The position numbers were made by a program, and so were the translations under genes. Source: Erythrobacter sp. CCH5-A1 (GTDB lineage Bacteria > Pseudomonadota > Alphaproteobacteria > Sphingomonadales > Sphingomonadaceae). Taken from it: DNA of 37,639 nucleotides. Positions 1-7,476 of the stretch are shown here, piece after piece (position 1 is the first letter of the stretch; each line of letters opens with the position of its first letter). The notes under the pieces were generated by a model. That model was given only the letters and a program-made list of their open reading frames with translations. It made no database searches and was not told the DNA's origin. The stretch spans positions 1 to 37,639 of the forward strand of contig NZ_LSKQ01000199.1 in assembly GCF_001557115.1 (NCBI RefSeq). The letters are read 5' to 3'.

Positions 1-48
1 ACACCTCCACTATGGCACATCGATGCCGTCGGGGGGCGTCCACCCCAT

Positions 49-160
49 CACCCACGAGCCGCCGTGAGCCGGGCTGGTGAGCGATCCCGGAAGCCGCATG
101 GCGGCTTTCACCGGCTGCTGGAAAATTCCCGCCTTTCTGGGATCGACCCCATTCCAGTCT
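49..160 (+). repeat. Dispersed intergenic repeat, copy 1
   Basis: This non-coding stretch resembles positions 2971-3088 in the same orientation. Shared blocks, in order, are CACCCACGA, TGAGCGATCCCG, GGCGGCTT, AAAATTCC and CGACCCCAT, with substitutions and small gaps between them. I estimate about 70% identity by eye. It lies downstream of the membrane protein gene that ends at 195. Its role is unknown. Similar degenerate repeats are scattered between genes in sphingomonad genomes (recollection, not checked). Confidence 0.6.
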
Positions 161-194
161 TAGCCAGGCTGACGGTCGAACTTTCGCCTGAGTG

Positions 195-1397
195 TCAAAC
201 AACAGGTCTCGTACCGTCCACTCGGGAGAACGAGCGCGGTAGCTGGGCTCGAGCAATAAGCGGCATCGCGTTCAGTGCAAGGTGACGGATGCGCTGCCAC
301 ATTGCCGCTAAGGTCAATGCGGCTCCTCCAGTGACCATCAGACTTATCGGAAACAGATCAAGACCAAGTAGAGACTGCATTGAACACATTACGAAAATAG
401 TTCCAATCAAAGCCATGGTCAACCGGTCAAAACATATCGCATAGATCGCATAGGAAAGAAAAATGGCGAGCCCGATAACGCTCGCGGCAGGTGAAATCAT
501 CGTAAACTGCTCGGGGGACGTGGCTATTGTAGGACCCGGATGAGCAACCATCTCATAAAGCAGAAAGCATTGCCCGGCCATCGTTGCGCCGCCAATGGCG
601 TGAAGCCAGAATGCGACATCTGACCTCGGGGTTTCGCGGTACACATCACTCATGTCGTGCCAGCATGCCAACACCAGCGCGAACAGTGCGAAAAGCGCAG
701 GCCAGACTACGAAAGTCCAGGTTGAGGGTGCACCGACCAGCATGGTTGCAACCTCGCCACCCAGGATGAGGATCAACATCATGAATGTGGCGAACGCGAG
801 TGGCAAGCGATAGACCATCCAGAACGCGCCAGCAGCAAGTGCCGCACCTCCGAAAACGATAACAGAATGCCGCGCTTCGAACGGATGGCCCGCAGCGACG
901 CCAGTGTCTGACGAGGCAACAAATCCGAGCAACGTGTCCGCGATTCCGAATACAGTGCCAGCCAGAAGAACCAAAAGTGGTATGCCTTCGCCGCGTTGCT
1001 GGAAGTATGGGGAAACTGAGAATGCGACTGTCGCCACAAGCAAGCCGGCGCGAAACTCGATGACGCTTCGGGCTACTATCATCAGGCTTGTCAGGAGGAT
1101 CAAAAGCCCCACGGCAGCGAGCACCGACCTTCCGTTGTAGGAATACCGTCTGTGGGATGCGGCGCCTTGGCCCAGTGGACGAGATGCCGCATCGTTCAGA
1201 CGTGATCTGATGCGCAAGGCTGCGGCATCGGAGATACCGCTACTCTTGAGGGCCGCTTCCAGGTCGTGCTTTTCATAATGTCGGGACACTGCTGGCTCCT
1301 GATGCCGCTCAGCCAAGCTATGCCACTCAAGTATAAACTTTTTCTCAACCCAGCTAAACGCCTCAGGCGTCGCAAGCTCAGAATTGCCCACGATCAA
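195..1397 (-). CDS. Hypothetical multi-pass membrane protein
   Basis: The 400-residue product has a soluble, charged N-terminus of about 90 residues, then roughly eight to ten hydrophobic segments to about residue 375, and a basic tail. The N-terminal helical segment followed by many membrane spans and a final Trp-Gln-Arg-x-Arg stretch recalls DUF2157/DUF4401-type inner-membrane proteins, but no family is assigned. The start is taken as TTG at 1397 because an in-frame TAG lies just upstream (1404-1406); the GTG at 1391 is an alternative. The IS element at 1440 sits about 40 bp upstream of the start, so it leaves the reading frame intact but may have displaced the native promoter. Function unknown. 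Confidence 0.7.
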   Translation of the reverse strand: MIVGNSELATPEAFSWVEKKFILEWHSLAERHQEPAVSRHYEKHDLEAALKSSGISDAAALRIRSRLNDAASRPLGQGAASHRRYSYNGRSVLAAVGLLILLTSLMIVARSVIEFRAGLLVATVAFSVSPYFQQRGEGIPLLVLLAGTVFGIADTLLGFVASSDTGVAAGHPFEARHSVIVFGGAALAAGAFWMVYRLPLAFATFMMLILILGGEVATMLVGAPSTWTFVVWPALFALFALVLACWHDMSDVYRETPRSDVAFWLHAIGGATMAGQCFLLYEMVAHPGPTIATSPEQFTMISPAASVIGLAIFLSYAIYAICFDRLTMALIGTIFVMCSMQSLLGLDLFPISLMVTGGAALTLAAMWQRIRHLALNAMPLIARAQLPRSFSRVDGTRPVV

Positions 1398-1439
1398 ATC
1401 GGGCTATGTGCTTCCTGCGATGGTGGCAGCTTCCCACCC

Positions 1440-1459
1440 GATTGTGTTGAAAAACTCGG
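1440..1459 (+). repeat. Left inverted repeat of the IS
   Basis: It begins GATTGTGTTGAAAAACTCGG. It pairs with the right end at 2951-2970, with 16 identical bases from the tip, one mismatch, then CG. Confidence 0.85.
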
Positions 1460-1515
1460 CCTTGCAACGGCGCTAAAGTATTGATTCTATGTCTCCGCAG
1501 GCAGGCGGAGATGTC

Positions 1516-2895
1516 ATGATGATGGGTGAACGGACGGTGGCGCAGGAGGCGCTGTTCTACAGCTTCAACCTGGAGCGGCATGTTCCGGCGGATCACCTGC
1601 TGCGCTCGATCGACCGGTTCGTTGATCTGTCGGGCATCCGCGAACATCTGCGCCCCTTCTACAGCTCGACCGGACGGCCCTCGGTTGATCCCGAGTTGAT
1701 GATCCGGATGCTGATCATCGGCTACTGCATGGGCATCCGGTCCGAGCGGCGGCTGTGTGAAGAGGTGCACGTCAACCTCGCCTATCGTTGGTTCTGCCGC
1801 CTTGGGCTGGAAGGCGATGTGCCCGACCACTCGACCTTCTCGAAGAACCGGCACGGGCGCTTCCGTGACAGTGATCTGCTGCGCCAGCTGTTCGAGACGA
1901 CCGTGGCGCGCTGCATTGCCGAGGGGCTGGTTGGCGGCGAGGGCTTCGCAGTCGATGGCAGCCTCGTGCGCGCCGATGTGAACCGCCAGCATGCCGTCGA
2001 TAAGGCCGATGGACTGCCCGACCCAGCCACCAGCCATGCTGTTCGCGAGTATCTGGCCGTGCTCGACGATGCCGCCTTCGGTGGGGCCACTCCGGTGCCG
2101 CCCAAACAGTTGGCAGTGGCCGATCCGGCCGCGCGCTGGACTGCGGCAAGCCGCGAGCGCGCCTTCTTCGCCTATGCCACCAACTACCTCATCGATCTCC
2201 AGAACGCGGTGATCGTCGATGTCGAGGCGACCACCGCCATCCGTCAGGCCGAGGTGACCGCCCAGCGCCGCATGATCGACAGAACACAGGAGCGCTTTGG
2301 TCTGTGGCCTGAGCGGCTCGTGGGCGACACCGGTTATGGCGATGCGAAGAACCTGTCATGGCTGGTGGAGGAGCGCGGCATCGAGCCGCACATCCCTGTG
2401 GTCGACAAGTCTGCTCGCCGCGACGCTAGCTTCGAGCGCTCAGCCTTCACCTTCGATCATGACGACGACAGCTACATCTGCCCTGAAGGCAAGCGACTGC
2501 GCCAGAGCCAGAGGGTCTACAGCAATGCCCGTCAGTCGGTCGATGCCGACGGCATGCTGCGCTACCGCGCCAGCAAGCTCGACTGTGACGCCTGCGCTCT
2601 CAAGCCGCGCTGTTGCCCGACCCAGCCAGCACGCAAGATCCTGCGCTCAGTCCACGAGGGCGCCCGGGATCTCGCCCGCGATATCGCCACGACCGATGCG
2701 TATCTGGTCTCACGCCGCCAGCGAAAGAAGGTCGAGATGCTGTTCGCGCACCTCAAGCGCATCCTCAGGATGGATCGCCTGCGCCTGCGAGGTCCAAACG
2801 GCGCAAGAGACGAGTTCCTCCTCGCCGCCACCGCCCAAAACCTCCGCAAGATGGCCAAGCTGATCCCCATGCCAGCCACCCCAGCCCCCGCATAA
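1516..2895 (+). CDS. IS1182 family transposase (DDE type)
   Basis: The enzyme catalyses cut-and-paste movement of the IS. The product of about 459 residues has the N-terminal domain typical of IS5/IS1182-type transposases (GRPSVDPELMIRMLIIGY, then the DHSTFSKNR motif). Likely catalytic acids are Asp in FAVDGSLVRAD, Asp in VGDTGYGDAKN and Glu in RRQRKKVEMLFAHLKR. A Cys-rich segment (CDACALKPRCC) before the last motif is usual in the family. The start at 1516 is chosen because GCGGAG ends 5 bases before it; an ATG at 1489 in the same frame has no good ribosome site. No stops or frameshifts interrupt it, so it is probably active. Confidence 0.92.
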   Translation: MMMGERTVAQEALFYSFNLERHVPADHLLRSIDRFVDLSGIREHLRPFYSSTGRPSVDPELMIRMLIIGYCMGIRSERRLCEEVHVNLAYRWFCRLGLEGDVPDHSTFSKNRHGRFRDSDLLRQLFETTVARCIAEGLVGGEGFAVDGSLVRADVNRQHAVDKADGLPDPATSHAVREYLAVLDDAAFGGATPVPPKQLAVADPAARWTAASRERAFFAYATNYLIDLQNAVIVDVEATTAIRQAEVTAQRRMIDRTQERFGLWPERLVGDTGYGDAKNLSWLVEERGIEPHIPVVDKSARRDASFERSAFTFDHDDDSYICPEGKRLRQSQRVYSNARQSVDADGMLRYRASKLDCDACALKPRCCPTQPARKILRSVHEGARDLARDIATTDAYLVSRRQRKKVEMLFAHLKRILRMDRLRLRGPNGARDEFLLAATAQNLRKMAKLIPMPATPAPA

Positions 2896-2950
2896 GCGGG
2901 GCCCAAGCCTCAGTGACACGATCAGGATCGCGCCAGCGCCAGCCTCAGAC

Positions 2951-2970
2951 GCGGGTTTTTCAACACAATC
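2951..2970 (-). repeat. Right inverted repeat of the IS
   Basis: It ends in GTTTTTCAACACAATC, the inverse of the left end at 1440. The target duplication CACCC follows at 2971-2975. Confidence 0.85.
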
Positions 2971-3088
2971 CACCCACGACCGGTCATGCGCCGGACCCAT
3001 GAGCGATCCCGAAAGCGGCACGGCGGCTTGACCCCGGTCGCGAAAAATTCCTGACCTTCAGCAACCGACCCCATATCGGTCACTAAAG
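2971..3088 (+). repeat. Dispersed intergenic repeat, copy 2
   Basis: This copy aligns with 49-160 in the same orientation through the blocks CACCCACGA, TGAGCGATCCCG, GGCGGCTT, AAAATTCC and CGACCCCAT. It begins exactly at the right edge of the IS, so the IS inserted at the repeat boundary. No gene is seen between here and the end of mobA at 3116. Confidence 0.6.
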
Positions 3089-3115
3089 CGCTCGGATGTT
3101 GGGGCATGTCTCAGC

Positions 3116-3748
3116 TTATGGCGGTCCGATTGCGGTTCTGTGCGCGACAGAAGCCTGCTCGGCAGCGCGAAGGTCATCGGGGGTGTTCACATTCAGAAAT
3201 GGGTCAATCGCATCCGGCGATGCCTGAAATTCTGCGACCCGTGCTTGGCAGCTTTCGGCCCAACCGAACACCGAACGTTTTCCCGAGGCCAAATAGTCAT
3301 GAAGCGCGCCAAGATCATTGGCGGGCCACAAGGCGTTGACAGGGTGCGGCCGCCCAAGGGACGCGGCAATGGCCGGGGCGCCGGTTCGCAAAAGAGTGGC
3401 GACGAAGTCCATTGGCAGATGCGGCTGATCGACGGCCACCGTGACGACCTGATCAAGCCCGACATCTCTCGCCCAAGACATCGCCGCATACACTCCGGCG
3501 AGCGGACCTGCTTCGGGCCATTGATCGTCGGCGATGACCTTCAGACCAAATCGCGCGTACTGATCAAGATCGTTGGCGTTGATGATCATCGGCCCGGTCG
3601 TCTGAGCGCGGATCCGGTCGATGACATGTTCCAGCAACGGCTTGCCGTGCAGATCGGCGAAAGCCTTGTTGGCCCCGAACCTGCGCGAGGCTCCTCCGGC
3701 AAGAATGCAGACACCGACTTCAGAGATCCTGCCCACCCACCGACCCAT
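3116..3748 (-). CDS. mobA: Molybdenum cofactor guanylyltransferase MobA
   Basis: MobA transfers GMP from GTP to molybdopterin to make the guanine dinucleotide form of the cofactor, which bis-MGD nitrate reductases such as NasA require. The 210-residue protein has the nucleotide-binding signature LAGGASRRFGANKA at residues 16-29 and the acidic metal-binding motif VAVDQPHLP near residue 105; its length is normal for the family. The gene overlaps the end of cobA by 29 bp, so it is the last gene of the nitrate operon and probably translationally coupled. Placing cofactor maturation in the operon matches supply with NasA synthesis. No terminator with a T-run is seen after it. Confidence 0.92.
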   Translation of the reverse strand: MGRWVGRISEVGVCILAGGASRRFGANKAFADLHGKPLLEHVIDRIRAQTTGPMIINANDLDQYARFGLKVIADDQWPEAGPLAGVYAAMSWARDVGLDQVVTVAVDQPHLPMDFVATLLRTGAPAIAASLGRPHPVNALWPANDLGALHDYLASGKRSVFGWAESCQARVAEFQASPDAIDPFLNVNTPDDLRAAEQASVAHRTAIGPP

Positions 3749-4556
3749 GCACTTGCAACATGTCCTGTACCTTGGCGGCCAGCGTAGAACCAGATTCCTT
3801 GCCTTGGGCGACCGGGTGCACGGCTTGCATGGCCTTGCCGATCAGGATCATCGCCGGGCCATCGCCGAGAACGGTGCGGGCCGCCAGTGGCAACATGGCG
3901 AGGTCGGTGGCAAACTGTCGCTCATGAGGCAGGCTGACGTTCTCGATCAGGATGACGGGTGTGTCGGCGGCAAGGCCCGCATCGCGCAAGCCCCTGGCGA
4001 TATGCGGGGCGGCATCCTTGCCCATATAGACCGCCAGTGTCGCTTCGGGATCGGCGAGCGCCTGCCAATCGAGATCGGGCACCGCGCCGCGCTGGGTGTG
4101 GGCAGTGACGAACACCAGCCGCCGGGCGAGCCCGCGCAAGGTTAGCGAGGCTACCAGCGAAGCGGCCGCTGCACTGGCGGTGGTGACACCGGCACAAACC
4201 TGAACTGTGACGCCGGCATCGCGGCAGGCTTCGATCTCCTCGGTCGCGCGGCCGAAGATTGACGGATCGCCCCCCTTCAACCGGACGACTCGCTGACCTG
4301 ACAGGGCGGCCTTCACGACAGAAGCGCAGATCAGCGGCTGCGGGGCCGAATGCCTGCCCGCCCGCTTGCCGACGCTGATGCGTTCGACATCGGGCGGCAC
4401 CAGTGCCAGCACCGCCTCGCTCACCAAGGCATCGTGGAAGACGATGTCAGCGGCCCTGATCAGACGTTCGGCCTTGCGGGTCAAAAGCTCTGGATCGCCC
4501 GGCCCTGCACCCACCAGCCAGACCGATCCTGCCGGAAAATCGGCGTGCATCGTCAT
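3720..4556 (-). CDS. cobA: Uroporphyrinogen-III C-methyltransferase (siroheme synthesis)
   Basis: This enzyme methylates uroporphyrinogen III twice, using S-adenosylmethionine, to give precorrin-2, the precursor of siroheme. Siroheme is the nitrite-binding cofactor of NirB, encoded upstream in the same operon. The 278-residue protein has the family motifs GAGPGDPELLT near the N-terminus and VVRLKGGDPSIFGR near residue 90. It is the single-domain methyltransferase form, without the dehydrogenase/ferrochelatase domain of CysG, so those steps must be supplied elsewhere. Its ATG overlaps the nasA stop (ATGA), indicating coupled translation. Confidence 0.93.
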   Translation of the reverse strand: MTMHADFPAGSVWLVGAGPGDPELLTRKAERLIRAADIVFHDALVSEAVLALVPPDVERISVGKRAGRHSAPQPLICASVVKAALSGQRVVRLKGGDPSIFGRATEEIEACRDAGVTVQVCAGVTTASAAAASLVASLTLRGLARRLVFVTAHTQRGAVPDLDWQALADPEATLAVYMGKDAAPHIARGLRDAGLAADTPVILIENVSLPHERQFATDLAMLPLAARTVLGDGPAMILIGKAMQAVHPVAQGKESGSTLAAKVQDMLQVHGSVGGQDL

Positions 4557-7123
4557 TCTGCGGCCTCCTTCAGATCAAGCTGCGCGTCCGCGATCATCCG
4601 CGCGATGTGCGGGCGGCATGATCCGCAATTGGTGCCCGCACGAGTGGCATTGCCGATGCAAGCGACGGTCGCAGCGCCGCCCGCCATGGCGGCGGTGATT
4701 TCGCCTTCACCGACATCGTGACACACGCAGATGATGGCGCCGCGATCCGGCCCCGCCTCACGCGGGCGACCGGCAAGCATGGCAACAGGGTCTGCCACCG
4801 GCGCGCCGAGCTGGGCGGCGATCCATTCGCGCGGCGGCAGCGCTCCCTTGCGGGTGATGAACAGCGCGGCGGTGAGCATCCCGGCATCATCGCACACGGC
4901 AAAGCGCCGCATGCCCTTGGCGGCGTAGGCCACTTCGCTGCGGGTGCCTTGGGGGAGGAGGGCATCAGGGTCAGCCTCTTCGATGCCGCCGAGTTCATAG
5001 AGCCAGCCATGCTCCACCCGCGAGCGCACCCAGTAGTCGCAATCGGGGGTGGCAAGCGGCGCGCGCTCCACCAGGAAGCCGCGCCAGGCGAGGTCAGCGC
5101 GCGCGATGCGAGCCGGTGTATCCTTGAAGCCGGGCTGGCCCGAGAGCGGATCAGTGTCGGCGCTGGCGAGCCTGCCGGTGCGTCCGGTGTGCGGTGCGGC
5201 GGTCAGGTCGGTCCAGTGCATCGGCACAAACAGCCCGCCGCGCCCCTGCCCTGCGCTCAACGTGGCACGGTAGAGGCTGGTGCCCGCCGGGGTCGTGACC
5301 TTGCACAGATCGCCCTCGGCAATCCCGGCAGCGGCGGCATCGGCAGGGTTGATTTCGACCAGCGGCTCACGCCGGTGATGGGCGAGCTTCGCGCTGAGTC
5401 CGGTGCGGGTCATGGTGTGCCACTGATCGCGATACCGCCCGGTGTTGAGGCGGAGAGGAAAGGCGGCATCAGGCACGCGCGGCGCGGGCGGGGTGAGGGC
5501 GATCAGCCGGGGCTTGCCGGTGGGCGTCGGGTAGCCATCGGCCAGGGGATGCGCGCCGCCCCAGCGCAAGGGCTGCATGGCCTCATAGGCGGCGTCAGAG
5601 AGATCGGCCTGCGCGCTCAGATCAAGCTTGCGCCCGCGCGCGGCGGCGAGGGCGGTCATGGCGGCATATTCGCGGAACACGCTGGCTGCGTTCGGGTAAT
5701 CGAAGGCCGCGCCGTGGCCCATCGCAGCGGCGACATCGGCGATGATCCGCCAGTCGGCGCGCGCTTCACCCGGCGCTTCGAACAATGCGCGCTGGCGGCT
5801 GATCACGCGTTCCGAATTGGTGACGGTGCCATCCTTCTCCCCCCAGCCCAGCGCGGGCAGGCGGATATGCGCGAAGCGCGCGGTGTCGGTATCCTCCAGC
5901 ACATCGGAGACCACCACCGTCTCGCAACCGGCAAGCGCCTCGCGAACCCGGCCCGCATCGGGCATGGACACCGCCGGGTTGGTGGCCATGATCCAGATGA
6001 ATTTGACCTCGCCCCGGTGCACGGCCTCGAACAGATCAACCGCCTTGAGGCCGGGCCCCTTGGCGAGCCGGTCAGTCTGCCAGAAAGCGCTGACCGCCGC
6101 GCGCTCCTCATCCGAAAAGCCCAGATGGCAGGCGAGCATATTGGCCAGCCCCCCGACCTCGCGCCCGCCCATGGCATTGGGCTGGCCGGTGATGCTGAAC
6201 GGCCCCGCGCCGGGCCGGTTGATGTGCCCGGTGGCAAGGTGGAGGTTGATGATCGCATTGCCCTTGTCAGTCCCGCTGCGCGATTGGTTCGCGCCCTGGC
6301 TGAACAGGGTGATCATGCGATCAGAGGCAGCGACCATCGCCAGCAGATCGGCAATCAGCTGCGGGTCGATCCCGTGCTCGGCCGAGCGGTTGTCCCAGAA
6401 GCCATCGGGCACCTCGCAGCGCGCCTCCACGCCAGCGCGATCAACCGCAAGGCTGGCGAGCAGCGCATCGAACAGCGCGACATCGCCATCGGGGGCGATC
6501 GGGATGTGGAGATCGGCGCGCTCGGCGGTTTCGGTGCGGCGCGGGTCGATCACCACCAACCGGGTGCCATGCGCCTCACGCGCGCGCTCGATCCGCTGCC
6601 AGATGACCGGGTGGCACCATGCGGTGTTGGAGCCCACCAGCAGGATCAGATCGGCAGCATCGAGATCGTCATAGGTGCAGGGCACCACATCCTCGCCGAA
6701 GGCGCGGCTGTGCGCGGCCACCGCGCTCGCCATGCAAAGGCGCGAATTGGTGTCGATATTCCCCGAACCGATGAAGCCCTTCATCAGCTTGTTGGCGACG
6801 TAGTAATCCTCGGTCAAAAGCTGGCCCGAGACATAGAAGGCAACGCTGTCCGGCCCATGTTCGGCAATGCAGGCCTTGAGGCGCGCTGCGACTTCGGCAG
6901 TGGCATGGTCCCAGCTGACGCGCTGGTTGCCGATCATTGGGTGGAGCAGCCGCCCCTCCAGCGCGACTGTCTCGCCCAGATGCGTGCCCTTGGAACATAG
7001 AGCACCGCGATTGGCGGGGTGGTCGGTATCGCCCCGGATGGTCACGGCGCGCGGGCCGGTCACCTCGGCCGCGATCCCGCAGCCGACGCCGCAATAGGCA
7101 CAGGTGGTCTTGATCGGAGCCAC
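4553..7123 (-). CDS. nasA: Assimilatory nitrate reductase catalytic subunit
   Basis: NasA reduces nitrate to nitrite in the cytoplasm with a Mo-bis-MGD centre. The 856-residue protein opens with a [4Fe-4S] site, Cys8-x2-Cys11-x3-Cys15 and Cys43, followed by molybdopterin oxidoreductase domains (Mo-ligand Cys candidate in NSRLCMAS), a C-terminal molybdopterin dinucleotide-binding domain, and a BFD-like [2Fe-2S] domain in the last 60 residues (CVCHD and CGSC). The start is GTG at 7123, directly before APIKTTCAYC, with GAGGGG just upstream and 11 bp after the nirD stop. Reading further upstream would overlap nirD and give low-complexity Arg/Gly-rich sequence. No separate electron-transfer subunit is present in the cluster. 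Confidence 0.95.
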   Translation of the reverse strand: MAPIKTTCAYCGVGCGIAAEVTGPRAVTIRGDTDHPANRGALCSKGTHLGETVALEGRLLHPMIGNQRVSWDHATAEVAARLKACIAEHGPDSVAFYVSGQLLTEDYYVANKLMKGFIGSGNIDTNSRLCMASAVAAHSRAFGEDVVPCTYDDLDAADLILLVGSNTAWCHPVIWQRIERAREAHGTRLVVIDPRRTETAERADLHIPIAPDGDVALFDALLASLAVDRAGVEARCEVPDGFWDNRSAEHGIDPQLIADLLAMVAASDRMITLFSQGANQSRSGTDKGNAIINLHLATGHINRPGAGPFSITGQPNAMGGREVGGLANMLACHLGFSDEERAAVSAFWQTDRLAKGPGLKAVDLFEAVHRGEVKFIWIMATNPAVSMPDAGRVREALAGCETVVVSDVLEDTDTARFAHIRLPALGWGEKDGTVTNSERVISRQRALFEAPGEARADWRIIADVAAAMGHGAAFDYPNAASVFREYAAMTALAAARGRKLDLSAQADLSDAAYEAMQPLRWGGAHPLADGYPTPTGKPRLIALTPPAPRVPDAAFPLRLNTGRYRDQWHTMTRTGLSAKLAHHRREPLVEINPADAAAAGIAEGDLCKVTTPAGTSLYRATLSAGQGRGGLFVPMHWTDLTAAPHTGRTGRLASADTDPLSGQPGFKDTPARIARADLAWRGFLVERAPLATPDCDYWVRSRVEHGWLYELGGIEEADPDALLPQGTRSEVAYAAKGMRRFAVCDDAGMLTAALFITRKGALPPREWIAAQLGAPVADPVAMLAGRPREAGPDRGAIICVCHDVGEGEITAAMAGGAATVACIGNATRAGTNCGSCRPHIARMIADAQLDLKEAAE

Positions 7124-7134
7124 CGCCTTGCCCC

Positions 7135-7476
7135 TCAGGCCCCGGCCCGCGCCATGATCGCCGCCCGGTCGAGCCAGATCATCCCGTCTTCGACCTTGAG
7201 CGGGATGGTCGGCGTGCAGCCTTTGTCCCCGCCCAATGCCTCGCCCGATTGCAGCGAAATGCGCCAGTTGTGCAGCGGGCACGAGACGCTGTCGCCGTGG
7301 ACGATGCCTTGCGACAGCGGGCCGCCCTTGTGCGGGCACTTGTTGACCAGCGCATAGAACGCCCCGCCGATGGTGTGGAAGATCGCGATTTCCTCCGCGC
7401 CCTCGACCGGCACGGTTCCCGCCATGCCCGGCTCAATCGCACCAACCGCGCACACGCTCACCCAGTCCGCGCTCAT
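7135..7476 (-). CDS. nirD: Nitrite reductase small subunit NirD
   Basis: NirD is the small partner of the NADH-dependent nitrite reductase NirB. The 113-residue protein is a Rieske-type [2Fe-2S] fold with all four ligands visible: Cys47-Pro-His49 and Cys66-Pro-Leu-His69. The first motif is followed by GGPLSQG, as is usual. Some NirD proteins have lost these ligands, so a cluster-binding form is worth noting. Its ATG overlaps the nirB stop (ATGA), and nasA follows after 11 bp. Confidence 0.93.
   Translation of the reverse strand: MSADWVSVCAVGAIEPGMAGTVPVEGAEEIAIFHTIGGAFYALVNKCPHKGGPLSQGIVHGDSVSCPLHNWRISLQSGEALGGDKGCTPTIPLKVEDGMIWLDRAAIMARAGA

Larger units (their letters stand above)
1440..2970 (+). 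mobile_element. IS1182-like insertion sequence (complete)
   Basis: The element is 1531 bp with one transposase gene. Its ends are inverted repeats: GATTGTGTTGAAAAAC at the left and the reverse complement at the right, which ends in GTTTTTCAACACAATC. It is flanked by a 5-bp direct repeat CACCC (1435-1439 and 2971-2975), which marks a recent, intact insertion. The insertion point coincides with the beginning of the second copy of the dispersed repeat. The family call rests on the transposase. Confidence 0.88.

Noticed and set aside
4718..7000. Long open frame (760 codons) on the plus strand across nasA
   Set aside because: It lies opposite a clear nitrate reductase, is rich in Gly/Arg/His with no domain, and is the usual antisense shadow of high-GC coding DNA.
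7124..7339. Upstream extension of nasA to an earlier start
   Set aside because: The extra 72 residues overlap nirD and are Arg/Gly-rich nonsense. The GTG at 7123 has a ribosome site and sits right before the Fe-S motif.
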